Source of the DNA: Streptomyces sp. NRRL WC-3605
Lineage (GTDB): Bacteria; Actinomycetota; Actinomycetes; Streptomycetales; Streptomycetaceae
Reading direction: 5' to 3'
DNA: 64,000 bases
Assembly (NCBI RefSeq): GCF_001509795.1
Contig: NZ_LLZN01000057.1
Coordinates: 1 to 64,000 of the forward strand
Below, piece by piece: positions 52,378 to 60,555 of this stretch. Made by a program: the position numbers and the translations under genes. Below the pieces are notes generated by a model that saw only the letters and a list, made by a program, of their open reading frames with translations, was not told the DNA's origin and ran no database searches. Each line of letters opens with the position of its first letter. Position 1 is the first letter of the stretch.

Positions 52378-53004
52378 TCAGAGGGCCTTGAGGGCCGCCG
52401 AGGTGGCGCGGGACAGGGCGTCGAGGTGGCCCTTGGGCAGCTTCGGGCTGCGGATGACGACCGAGCGCCAGTACAGGGGACCGGAGATCAGATCGAGGGC
52501 CAGCTCCTCGTCGAGGCCGGACCGGACCTCCCCGCGCCGCTCGGCGGCCCGCACGATGGTGCTGGCGACGCTCGCCTGGCCGTCGCGCAGCGCCTTCTGC
52601 ACGGCCTCGGCCATCTCCGGGCTGCGAGCGGCCTCGGCCTGCAGGTCGGGCAGGATCTGCGAGGCGAGGGGGTGCCGCAGGGCCCGGGCGGTCACCTCGT
52701 AGAGCATCCGCAGATCGCCCTCCAGGGTGCCGGTGTCCGGGACGGGCAGGCCCAGCACGGCGACCGCGGACACCACGTCGAGCACCAGGTGCAGCTTGGA
52801 ACGCCAGCGCCGGTACACAGCCGTCTTGCCGACGCCCGCGCGGCGCGCGATGCCCTCGATCGACATGCGCGCGTAGCCGACGGCCGCCAGTTCCTCGAAG
52901 ACGGCCGCCCGGATCGCCTCGGTCACGTCCTCCCGGAGCACGGCCGCCCCGGCGGGGGCCCGGCGGCGCGGCGGCGTCGAGGACTGATCGGCGTCGGTCG
53001 TCAT
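52378..53004 (-). CDS. TetR-family regulator of the wall-polymer exporter promoter
   Basis: A 208-residue TetR protein with HTH LREDVTEAIRAAVFEELAAVGYARMSIEGIARRAGVGKTAVYRRWRSKLHLV (residues 23-73). The ligand domain ends with LPKGHLDALSRATSAALKAL. It is divergent from the exporter genes, and three related 24-bp inverted repeats lie between (53026-53164), so autoregulation and control of export are likely. A Pro/Arg-rich leader precedes the HTH. Confidence 0.85.
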   Translation of the reverse strand: MTTDADQSSTPPRRRAPAGAAVLREDVTEAIRAAVFEELAAVGYARMSIEGIARRAGVGKTAVYRRWRSKLHLVLDVVSAVAVLGLPVPDTGTLEGDLRMLYEVTARALRHPLASQILPDLQAEAARSPEMAEAVQKALRDGQASVASTIVRAAERRGEVRSGLDEELALDLISGPLYWRSVVIRSPKLPKGHLDALSRATSAALKAL

Positions 53005-53025
53005 GCCGACAGCATAGGGCGTCGC

Positions 53026-53164
53026 GACGATACGGCACCGTCCCCACGCACGCGGCCACCGCGTGTTCGCCCGCGGGCCATCTTCCCGTCACGACGGAAC
53101 GGTTGCGTTCCGACGCCGACTCGTCCTACGCTCACGTTGCGACGAAACGGTCCCGTCCCGACGT
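53026..53164. promoter_or_regulatory. Three 24-bp TetR-type operators
   Basis: Copies at 53026-53049, 53093-53116 and 53141-53164 fit the pattern CGACGRWACG, four bases, CGTYCCGACG; the middle copy is the most symmetric (CGGAACG-GTTG-CGTTCCG). Copies 2 and 3 match at 20 of 24 positions and are 48 bp apart. They lie between the TetR gene start (53004) and the exporter permease start (53241), consistent with one regulator controlling both directions. Confidence 0.7.
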
Positions 53165-53240
53165 AAGAGAACGCGAAGAGAACGGTGAGAACCGCACCGG
53201 CCCTTCGCCCCCGCCCCCTCCTCCAGCGAAAGCAGCGGAT

Positions 53241-54161
53241 GTGACTCAGGCCCTGCACACACCGCCCCGGACGGCCGAGGCGCCGCCCGGGACCGACCTC
53301 GCGGCCCTGGCCGCCCGGCACGGGCTGTCCGTCAGCGGCGCCCGCCCCACGCTGCCGCAGTACGTCCGCCAGTTGTGGGCGCGGCGGCACTTCATCACGG
53401 CGTTCTCCACCGCCAAGCTCACCGCCCAGTACAGCCAGGCGAAGCTGGGCCAGGTCTGGCAGGTGCTGACGCCGCTGCTGAACGCGGCGGTGTACTACCT
53501 CATCTTCGGCAAGCTCATGGGCACCAGCCGGGGCGTGCCGGACTTCGTCCCGTTCCTGGTCACCGGCGTGTTCGTCTGGACGTTCACCCAGAGCTCGATC
53601 ATGGCGGGCACCCGCGCGATCTCCGGGAACCTGGGCCTGGTGCGCGCCCTGCACTTCCCCCGGGCCGCGCTGCCGATCTCCTTCTGCCTCCAGCAGCTCC
53701 AGCAGCTGCTGTTCTCGATGGCGGCGCTGGTCGTGATCCTGCTGTGCTTCGGCGTCCCGGTCGCCGCCTCCTGGCTGCTGGCGCTCCCGGCGCTGGTGCT
53801 CCAGTTCGCCTTCAACGCGGGCGTCTCCCTCGTCGTGGCCCGGATGGGCGCCAGGACGCCGGACATCGCGCAGCTGATGCCGTTCCTGCTGCGGACGTGG
53901 ATGTACGCGTCCGGCGTGATGTTCAGCATCAGCCACATCATGAGCAAGCACACGGACGCGCCCTCCTGGCTGACCGCGGTCCTGCAGGCCAACCCGGCCG
54001 CCGTCTACATCGACCTGATGCGCTTCGCCCTGATCGACAGCTTCCACGGGAGCCAGCTCCCGCCGCACGTCTGGGCGCTCGCGGCCGGCTGGGCCCTGCT
54101 GGCCGGCGCCGGCGGTTTCATCTACTTCTGGAAGGCTGAGGAGACGTACGGCCGTGGCTGA
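53241..54161 (+). CDS. ABC-2 exporter permease, TagG-like
   Basis: A 306-residue ABC-2 membrane protein with six hydrophobic segments. The opening LWARRHFITAFSTAKLTAQYSQAKLGQVWQVLTPLLNAAVYYLIFGKLM is the signature of TagG/Wzm polysaccharide and teichoic-acid exporters; the FVWTFTQSSIMAGTRAISGNLGLVRALHFPRAALPIS segment fits too. It forms the channel for an undecaprenyl-linked polymer. The GTG at 53241 is the first plausible start; its binding site is weak. The ATPase gene overlaps its end by 8 bp. Confidence 0.9.
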   Translation: MTQALHTPPRTAEAPPGTDLAALAARHGLSVSGARPTLPQYVRQLWARRHFITAFSTAKLTAQYSQAKLGQVWQVLTPLLNAAVYYLIFGKLMGTSRGVPDFVPFLVTGVFVWTFTQSSIMAGTRAISGNLGLVRALHFPRAALPISFCLQQLQQLLFSMAALVVILLCFGVPVAASWLLALPALVLQFAFNAGVSLVVARMGARTPDIAQLMPFLLRTWMYASGVMFSISHIMSKHTDAPSWLTAVLQANPAAVYIDLMRFALIDSFHGSQLPPHVWALAAGWALLAGAGGFIYFWKAEETYGRG

Positions 54162-54987
54162 GCACACCGAGAAGGTCCCCACCGTCGTCGCCGACGGCGT
54201 CGACATCGTCTACCGCGTCAACGGCACGGGGGCGGGCCGGGGTTCGGCCACCGCCGCGCTCAACCGCATCCTGCGCCGCGGCAAGGCCGAGAAGGCGGCC
54301 GGCGTGCGCACGGTGCACGCCGTGCGGAACGTGTCCTTCGTCGCGTACCGGGGCGAGGCCATCGGCCTCATCGGCACCAACGGCTCCGGCAAGTCGACCC
54401 TGCTCAAGGCGGTCGCCGGTCTGCTGCCCGTGGAGAACGGCCGGATCTTCACCGACGGCCAGCCCTCCCTCCTCGGTGTGAACGCCGCCCTGATGAACGA
54501 CCTGACGGGGGAGCGCAACGTCCACCTCGGCGGGCTGGCGATGGGCATGTCCCGCGAGCAGGTCAAGGCGCGCTACCAGGAGATCGTCGACTTCTCGGGC
54601 ATCAACGAGAAGGGGGACTTCATCACGCTGCCCATGCGCACGTACTCCTCGGGCATGGCGGCCCGGCTGCGGTTCTCCATCGCCGCCGCCAAGGACCACG
54701 ACGTGCTGCTGATCGACGAGGCGCTGGCCACCGGCGACCGCTCCTTCCAGAAGCGCTCCGAGGCCCGCATCCGCGAACTGCGCAAGCACGCCGGCACGGT
54801 GTTCCTGGTCAGTCACAACAACAAGTCGATCCGCGACACCTGCGAGCGCGTGCTGTGGCTGGAGCGGGGCGAGCTGCGCATGGACGGGCCGACCGACGAC
54901 GTGCTGAAGGAGTACGAGGCGTTCACCGGCGACAAGGCGGCCAAGCCGAAGCCGAAGCCCCGGACGGCGGCGCCCGTTCCCTCGTGA
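54154..54987 (+). CDS. ABC exporter ATPase, TagH-like
   Basis: A 277-residue ATPase with Walker A GTNGSGKST, signature YSSGMAARLRFSIAAA, Walker B VLLIDEALATGD and switch VSHNN, all typical of the TagH/Wzt/KpsT group. A basic Pro/Lys tail (AAKPKPKPRTAA) replaces the long carbohydrate-binding tail of some Wzt proteins. GTG at 54154 follows GGAGACG and overlaps the permease gene, so the two are coupled. Confidence 0.92.
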   Translation: MAEHTEKVPTVVADGVDIVYRVNGTGAGRGSATAALNRILRRGKAEKAAGVRTVHAVRNVSFVAYRGEAIGLIGTNGSGKSTLLKAVAGLLPVENGRIFTDGQPSLLGVNAALMNDLTGERNVHLGGLAMGMSREQVKARYQEIVDFSGINEKGDFITLPMRTYSSGMAARLRFSIAAAKDHDVLLIDEALATGDRSFQKRSEARIRELRKHAGTVFLVSHNNKSIRDTCERVLWLERGELRMDGPTDDVLKEYEAFTGDKAAKPKPKPRTAAPVPS

Positions 54988-55080
54988 GGCGCAGTACGGG
55001 CTCACCCTTTCGTCCTATAAGTGCCACTATGGCCGAGCAGGGTGCCCCACAGCGATGACGAAGGTGAAGGAGTCTTTACG

Positions 55081-57303
55081 ATGCCCGAGCTCAGCGTCGT
55101 CGTCCACGGGCCGAACACGCAGGACCGGCTGACCGGGCTGCTGGACTCCCTCGCCGGCCACCCCCACGGCGACGTGGAGGTGGTCGTCGCCGCCGTCGGC
55201 GCCTGGGCCGAGGAGACGGCCCGGCGCCACACCCCGGACCTGCTGGTGGTCCCGCTGCCGGAGGGGACCGGCGACGCGGCTGCCCGCGCGGCGGGGGCGG
55301 CCCGCGCCTCGGGCCGCTGGCTGCACTTCGTGCACTCCGCCGACGGTCTGCCCGCGGGCGGCCCGCGCCTGGTCGCCGAACGCGTCGCGGAACTGCCGGA
55401 CGACGTGGACGTCCTCCTCTTCGATCACGTCCGGTCCACCTGGGAGACCACCGGCCTGCCCTCCCCCGACGGCCGCGCGCTCGCCCGCGCGGGCCGCGCG
55501 CCCCGCCTCCTGGACGACGTCGCCCGCAGCGCGCTGCGCGTCACCCCGCTGCTCGGCAACCGCGCGCTGCGCGCCTCCTTCTGGCGGGCGCACGAGGAGC
55601 GGCTCACCGCCGGCGACGAGGCGTTCGCGGCGTACGCGGTCCTGCTGCTCGCCGGCCAGGTCGCCGCCTGCGACCAGGTGGCGTACCTCCACCACGAACT
55701 GCGCCCCGAGAGCCTGCCCCCGGTCGCCCCCGAGGACCGCTACGCCCTCGTCGACCGGTACACGGCACTCCTGGACCTCGCGCGTGAACGCGCCGCCGCC
55801 CGCCCCGGAGCGGCCGCCCGGGTGCCGTACTCCGTGCTGTACGACGTCATGGTCCGCACCTGTCTGCGGACCTTCGCCCGCACCGCCCTGCCGGACGCGG
55901 TGGCCCGGGAGTTCTTCCGGCGCGCCGCCGACGCGGCCGTGCGGTACCGGCCGCCCGAGTACCGCCGCCCCGCCGGGCCGGAGGGCATGCGCCGCGCCCT
56001 GCTGGAGGACAACGCGTACGGCGGGTACCGGGCGTTCCAGGCCGCCAACCGGGCCCGCCGCACCACCCGCACGGCCGTGCGCTCGACGCGGCGCCGGATC
56101 GTGGGCGCGCTCGGCGACCGGCGGTACCGGGCGGCCCTGTCCCGGCCGGTCGATCCGGGGCTCGCCGTGTTCGCCGCGTACTGGTACCGGGGCGTGGCCT
56201 GCAACCCGGCGGCGATCGCGGCCAAGCTGACCGAACTCGCCCCGCAGATCCACCCGGTGTGGGTGGTGACCCCGGAGAACGCGGCGCTGCTGCCCCCGCA
56301 CACCGACCACGTCCTCCCCGGCACCCCCCGCTACCGCGAGGTGCTGGCGACCGCGAAGTACCTCGTCAACAACGTCAACTTCCCCAACGCCGTCGTGAAG
56401 CGCCCGGACGCCGTCCACCTCCAGACCCACCACGGCACCCCGCTCAAGCGCATGGGTGTGGACCAGATGGACTTCCCGGCCGCCGCCAAGGGGTTGGACT
56501 TCCCTGCCCTGCTGTCCCGGATCGACAAGTGGGACTTCAGCGTCTCGGCGAACAGCCACTCCACCCGGATGTGGGAGCGCGCCTACCCGTCCCGCTTCGT
56601 CTCCCTCGACCACGGCTATCCGCGCAACGACGTGTACTACCGCGCCACGGCCGCCGACATCCGGGCGATCCGCGCCCGTCTGGGCATCGCCCCGGAGCGC
56701 CGGGCGATCCTCTACGCCCCCACCCACCGCGACTACGAGGCCGGCTGGACCCCCCGCCTCGACCTCGCCACCCTCGCCGATCGGCTGGGCGAGGACACGG
56801 TCCTGCTGGTGCGCGGCCACTACTTCTACGACGGCACGCCCTCCCCGCTGACCGCCCTGCGCCGCACCGGCCGGATCATCGACGTCTCCTCCTACGACCC
56901 GGTCGAGGACCTGGCCCTGGCGGCCGACGTCCTGGTCACGGACTACTCGTCGATCATGTTCGACTACGCCAACCTGGACCGCCCGATCGTCGTGTACGCC
57001 GACGACTGGGAGACGTACCGCTCCACCCGCGGGGTCTACTTCGACCTGATGGCCGAGCCGCCGGGCCAGGTGGCCCGCACCCAGGCGGAGCTGACCGAGA
57101 TCCTCACCACCGAGGCCTGGCAGGACGAGGGCGCCGCGAAGGCACGGGCCGCGTTCCGCCGCCGCTTCTGCGAGTACGACGACGGGCACGCCGCCGAACG
57201 GGTCGTACGCCGGGTCTTCCTCGGTGAGAGCGAGGACGCCCTGCCACCGGTGGTCCCGCTGGAGGACCGCACGCCCGCGCCGAGCCCCCGGGAGGCCGTA
57301 TGA
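55081..57303 (+). CDS. GT2-TagF-like fusion, paralogue 4 (degenerate GT2, canonical TagF)
   Basis: A 740-residue fusion. The GT2 half has lost its active-site acids: the segment equal to AVDDxS reads VVAAVGAW (37-38 are Ala) and the DxD equals HSAD (85-88). The TagF-like half is fully canonical: THHGTPLKRMGVDQ with H451, HGYPRNDVYY, YAPTHRDYE, RGHYFYDG with H580, VTDYSSIMFDYANLDRPIVVYADDW. It therefore looks like a dedicated glycerophosphotransferase whose GT2 fold may only bind substrate. ATG follows GAAGGAG at some distance. It overlaps the next gene by ATGA. A possible -10 TATAAG is at 55016-55021. Confidence 0.87.
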   Translation: MPELSVVVHGPNTQDRLTGLLDSLAGHPHGDVEVVVAAVGAWAEETARRHTPDLLVVPLPEGTGDAAARAAGAARASGRWLHFVHSADGLPAGGPRLVAERVAELPDDVDVLLFDHVRSTWETTGLPSPDGRALARAGRAPRLLDDVARSALRVTPLLGNRALRASFWRAHEERLTAGDEAFAAYAVLLLAGQVAACDQVAYLHHELRPESLPPVAPEDRYALVDRYTALLDLARERAAARPGAAARVPYSVLYDVMVRTCLRTFARTALPDAVAREFFRRAADAAVRYRPPEYRRPAGPEGMRRALLEDNAYGGYRAFQAANRARRTTRTAVRSTRRRIVGALGDRRYRAALSRPVDPGLAVFAAYWYRGVACNPAAIAAKLTELAPQIHPVWVVTPENAALLPPHTDHVLPGTPRYREVLATAKYLVNNVNFPNAVVKRPDAVHLQTHHGTPLKRMGVDQMDFPAAAKGLDFPALLSRIDKWDFSVSANSHSTRMWERAYPSRFVSLDHGYPRNDVYYRATAADIRAIRARLGIAPERRAILYAPTHRDYEAGWTPRLDLATLADRLGEDTVLLVRGHYFYDGTPSPLTALRRTGRIIDVSSYDPVEDLALAADVLVTDYSSIMFDYANLDRPIVVYADDWETYRSTRGVYFDLMAEPPGQVARTQAELTEILTTEAWQDEGAAKARAAFRRRFCEYDDGHAAERVVRRVFLGESEDALPPVVPLEDRTPAPSPREAV

Positions 57304-58961
57304 CTCCGGACGTCACGGTGACGATCATCGTCTACAACGACGCCGATCGTCTCCCCCGGGCCGTGGAGTCGGTGCTCCGGCAGACCCACGGCAACATCGA
57401 GATCATCATCAGCGACGACCACTCGACCGACGGGACGCCGTTCGTCGCCCGGGAGTTCGCCGCCCGGGACCCCCGCGTCCGGCATCTGCGGCTGCCCGAG
57501 AACAGCGGCGGGTGCAGCGCCCCTCGCAACCGCGCCCTGGACGTCGCGACGGCCCCGTACGTGATGTTCCTGGACAGCGACGACGAACTCACCGAGGACG
57601 CGGTCGAGCTGCTGCTCGCGGCCCACCGGGAACGGGAGATCGACTTCGCGATGGGCGCGGTCGTCCGGGTCCGCGAGGACAGCGGCCGCCGCACGCGGTG
57701 GATGCCGCACCTGGTCGCCGAGCGGCGCACGGTCCTCGGCATCGAGTCCGAGCCGCGGCTGCTCTTCGAGCACCTGTCGACGAGCAAGATGTACGCCCGG
57801 GCCTTCCTGGACCGGCACGACCTGCGGTTCCCCGAGGGCATCCACTACGAGGACCAGCTGTTCACCACGCAGGCGTACTGCCTCGCCAAGGAGTTCACGA
57901 TCATCCCGGAGCCGGTGTACCGCTGGCACATCGCGCCCTTCGCGGCCGCCGACACCGCCTCCATCTCCAACCAGCGCGACCGGCTCGACAACGTCCGCGA
58001 CCGGGTCGCCGTCCAGCGGCTCATCGACGACTTCCTCACCGAGAGCGGCCACGGGAGCCTGCGCGAGGACAAGGACTACAAGTTCCTCAAGCACGACTTC
58101 CGGATGTACGCGGGCGACCTGCCCTACCGCGACGACCCCTGGCTGGCCTCGTTCGCCGACCTGACCATCCCCTACCTCGACACCCTCTCCCCGGCGGCCT
58201 ACGCCCGGCTGCCCCGGCCGGAGCGGGTGGTGCTCCAGCTGGTCCGCGAACGCCGCTTCCCCGAGGCCCGGCTGGCCGCGCGCGGCCTCGGCCACGGGGT
58301 GGCACCACGGCAGGTCACCCCGGACGCCGACGGCCGCGTCCACTGGGGCGGCACCGTCCCCACGGACGACCGGGCCCGCCGCGAGCTGGACGTCACCGAC
58401 CTGGAGCTGGACACCCGTCCTTTCCGCAGCGCCCTGTTCCGGCACGAGATCACCGAGCTCACCCGGGGCCCCGGCGCCTCGGTCGACCTCGCCGTACGCA
58501 CCTACGACCCCGGGCTGCGCCTGCCCGTCGGGCCGGTCCGGGCGAGCCTCGTCGTCGCTCCGGGCCGGCGCCGCCTGAAGGTGCCCTTCCGGCTCACCCC
58601 GGTGCGCCCCGGCGTCTTCGAGGGCCGGGTGCACCTGGACCTGACCTCGACGCCGATCCCCCGGCACGGCTTCGCGGGCGTACGCCACCCGCTGCTCCGC
58701 ATCGAGCACCAGGGCCTCGCGCACTCCGCCGTGCTGCTGGCCCCCCTGTCCTTCCCCGTCCTCACCACCCGGATCGGCCACCACTCCGGGACGGCCCCGC
58801 ACCGGGTGACGATCGAGCCGGAGAACCGCGGCCCGGGGCGCCTGCAGATCCGCTGGCAGCCGGTCGGCGTGACGGCCCGGCTGGTGCGCCCGGTGGTGCG
58901 GCGCCTCGACCGGCCGAGGGTGCGCAGGGCGGCCCGGCTGGTGCGGACCGTGCTGCGCTAG
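57300..58961 (+). CDS. GT2 glycosyltransferase with C-terminal beta-rich domain, G2
   Basis: A 553-residue GT2 enzyme with VTVTIIVYNDADRLPRAVESVL, ISDDHSTDGTP, ENSGGCSAPRNRAL and VMFLDSDDELTEDA, then helices and a beta-rich tail (about 370-530; LDVTDLELDTRPFRSALFRHEI). It is a paralogue of the protein at 49671. Coupling to paralogue 4 through ATGA suggests it supplies the glycosyl activity that the degenerate GT2 half of paralogue 4 lacks. Its stop shares CTAG with the convergent gene. Confidence 0.88.
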   Translation: MTPDVTVTIIVYNDADRLPRAVESVLRQTHGNIEIIISDDHSTDGTPFVAREFAARDPRVRHLRLPENSGGCSAPRNRALDVATAPYVMFLDSDDELTEDAVELLLAAHREREIDFAMGAVVRVREDSGRRTRWMPHLVAERRTVLGIESEPRLLFEHLSTSKMYARAFLDRHDLRFPEGIHYEDQLFTTQAYCLAKEFTIIPEPVYRWHIAPFAAADTASISNQRDRLDNVRDRVAVQRLIDDFLTESGHGSLREDKDYKFLKHDFRMYAGDLPYRDDPWLASFADLTIPYLDTLSPAAYARLPRPERVVLQLVRERRFPEARLAARGLGHGVAPRQVTPDADGRVHWGGTVPTDDRARRELDVTDLELDTRPFRSALFRHEITELTRGPGASVDLAVRTYDPGLRLPVGPVRASLVVAPGRRRLKVPFRLTPVRPGVFEGRVHLDLTSTPIPRHGFAGVRHPLLRIEHQGLAHSAVLLAPLSFPVLTTRIGHHSGTAPHRVTIEPENRGPGRLQIRWQPVGVTARLVRPVVRRLDRPRVRRAARLVRTVLR

Positions 58962-60454
58962 GGGGTGTCTCGGCGCGCGGAGGGCTTCAGCACCTCGTAC
59001 AGCACCTGCCCGTCCGGGCCCGTGGCCACCCTGCGCAGCCCCTCGCCGGCCGGCGTCCCCCGGTCCACCACCCAGCGCACCCCGTACTCCCGCACGATCG
59101 CGCGCCGCGCCTCCAACGGCGTGCCCGGCGCGAAGTACGTCCGCACGGCCGCCGCCCGCCGGTCCTCGTCCGGCAGGAAGAAGTCGGGGTAGCCGGGCGC
59201 CACGGTGTACGGGCCGTACGCCGGGATCTGCCGCGCGGGCAGGGTGCGGGCCATGACGACGTCCCCGTACCGCACCCACGGGGTCAGCCAGTGGTACCCG
59301 GCCCACGGCTCCCGGAACCTGTCGGCGACCGCCCGCGGCAGGGCGGTGCGGGGCACGACGTAGCCCAGGGTGCCGGTCTGCGTCCACGCCCCGGCCAGCA
59401 GCGCCGCCGTCAGGGCCGCCGCCCAGGCGGTGCGCCTGCGGCCGGGCCGGGCGGCGGCCACCGCGAGCGCGGCGGCGAGCTGCGCGGGGATCACCACGGC
59501 GGGCAGCGCGCGGCCCCACGAGTAGTGCCCGCTCAGCCAGCCGGCCGCGACGACCAGCACGCCCAGCCCGAAGAACAGCGCCAGCGGATCGAGCCGGTCC
59601 CTGCGCCACCTCGGCACGAGCGCCGCCACCCCGAGCAGCACCAGCCAGTACCGCCCGGGCAGGTCCCGGTACAGGCCCCGGTGCACCGACTCCAGGTCGG
59701 CCCCCGCCCCGAACAGCGCGAAGAAGTCGTAGTACGGCCACGCCCACAGGACCACCGCGCCGACCGCGAGGGCACCCGCGAGCCGTGCCGTCACCGCGCG
59801 TCCCGGCCGCCCGGCGACCGCCGTGGCCAGCGCGCCGAGCGAGGCGACGACCCCGGAGAACTGGTGGCAGAGCAGGATCACCGCCCACAGCACGCCGAGC
59901 CCCAGCCACACCCCCCAGCCGGCCTCCGCCCGCACCGCCCTGGCCAGCCACGCCCACAGATGGAAGGCCAGCCCCAGCGCGAACACGCTCGGGTACGACA
60001 CCGTCAGCGCCAGCGAGTTCAGCCCCAGGAAGCCGCTCCACGCGAACAGGGACGTGCCCCACAGGAACACCAGGCACAGCAGGGCGAGTGCGGGGGCCGC
60101 CCGGTCCGCGGTCAGCGTCCGGACGTACCGCCAGACACCGGTGACCAGCAGCGCAAGGCCCACCAGGGCGCCGATCCGCAGCACCACGAAGACCGACAGG
60201 CCGGTCAGCCGGGCCACGCAGCCCAGGACGAGCATCCACGGCGAGTAGTAGGGGCTGGGAGTGTCCGCGTCGACCAGGGGGTTGCCGGGATCGGCCAGGC
60301 TGTGGCGCAGGCGTTCCACGGTCGCCGCGTGCATGCCGAGGTCCCCGGCCCACGGGAGCCGGACGATCACCAGGAGCAGCAGGGCGAGGACCAGCGCGCC
60401 GGCGGCCCCCGCGACGACCGCCGCCCTCGGCGGCATGGCCCGGATCGTGGTCAC
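58958..60454 (-). CDS. Multi-pass membrane protein, paralogue B
   Basis: A 498-residue protein with about 12 hydrophobic segments and a soluble C-terminal domain of about 100 residues. The first loop (DLGMHAATVERLRHSLADPGNPLVDADTPSPYYSPWMLVLG) and the FLWGTSLFAWSGFLGLNSLALTVSYPSVFALGL region align with the protein at 46819, so they are paralogues. A GT-C-like or polymer-modifying role is possible but unproven. GTG at 60454 has a poor binding site; ATG at 60436 is the alternative. Confidence 0.72.
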   Translation of the reverse strand: MTTIRAMPPRAAVVAGAAGALVLALLLLVIVRLPWAGDLGMHAATVERLRHSLADPGNPLVDADTPSPYYSPWMLVLGCVARLTGLSVFVVLRIGALVGLALLVTGVWRYVRTLTADRAAPALALLCLVFLWGTSLFAWSGFLGLNSLALTVSYPSVFALGLAFHLWAWLARAVRAEAGWGVWLGLGVLWAVILLCHQFSGVVASLGALATAVAGRPGRAVTARLAGALAVGAVVLWAWPYYDFFALFGAGADLESVHRGLYRDLPGRYWLVLLGVAALVPRWRRDRLDPLALFFGLGVLVVAAGWLSGHYSWGRALPAVVIPAQLAAALAVAAARPGRRRTAWAAALTAALLAGAWTQTGTLGYVVPRTALPRAVADRFREPWAGYHWLTPWVRYGDVVMARTLPARQIPAYGPYTVAPGYPDFFLPDEDRRAAAVRTYFAPGTPLEARRAIVREYGVRWVVDRGTPAGEGLRRVATGPDGQVLYEVLKPSARRDTP

Positions 60455-60489
60455 ACCGGCACTGTAATTCCCGTTTTGTCCGTGATGCG

Positions 60490-60524
60490 GGAGCGCCCCG
60501 GACCGATGGGGTCCGGGGCGCTCC
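60490..60524 (-). terminator. Terminator of the NAD-glutamate dehydrogenase gene
   Basis: A perfect 15-bp stem (GGAGCGCCCCGGACC with its complement) and 5-nt loop lie 32 bp past the stop at 60556. Confidence 0.88.
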
Positions 60525-60555
60525 GCCGCACGTCCGCCTCAGGCGGCCGGGCGGC

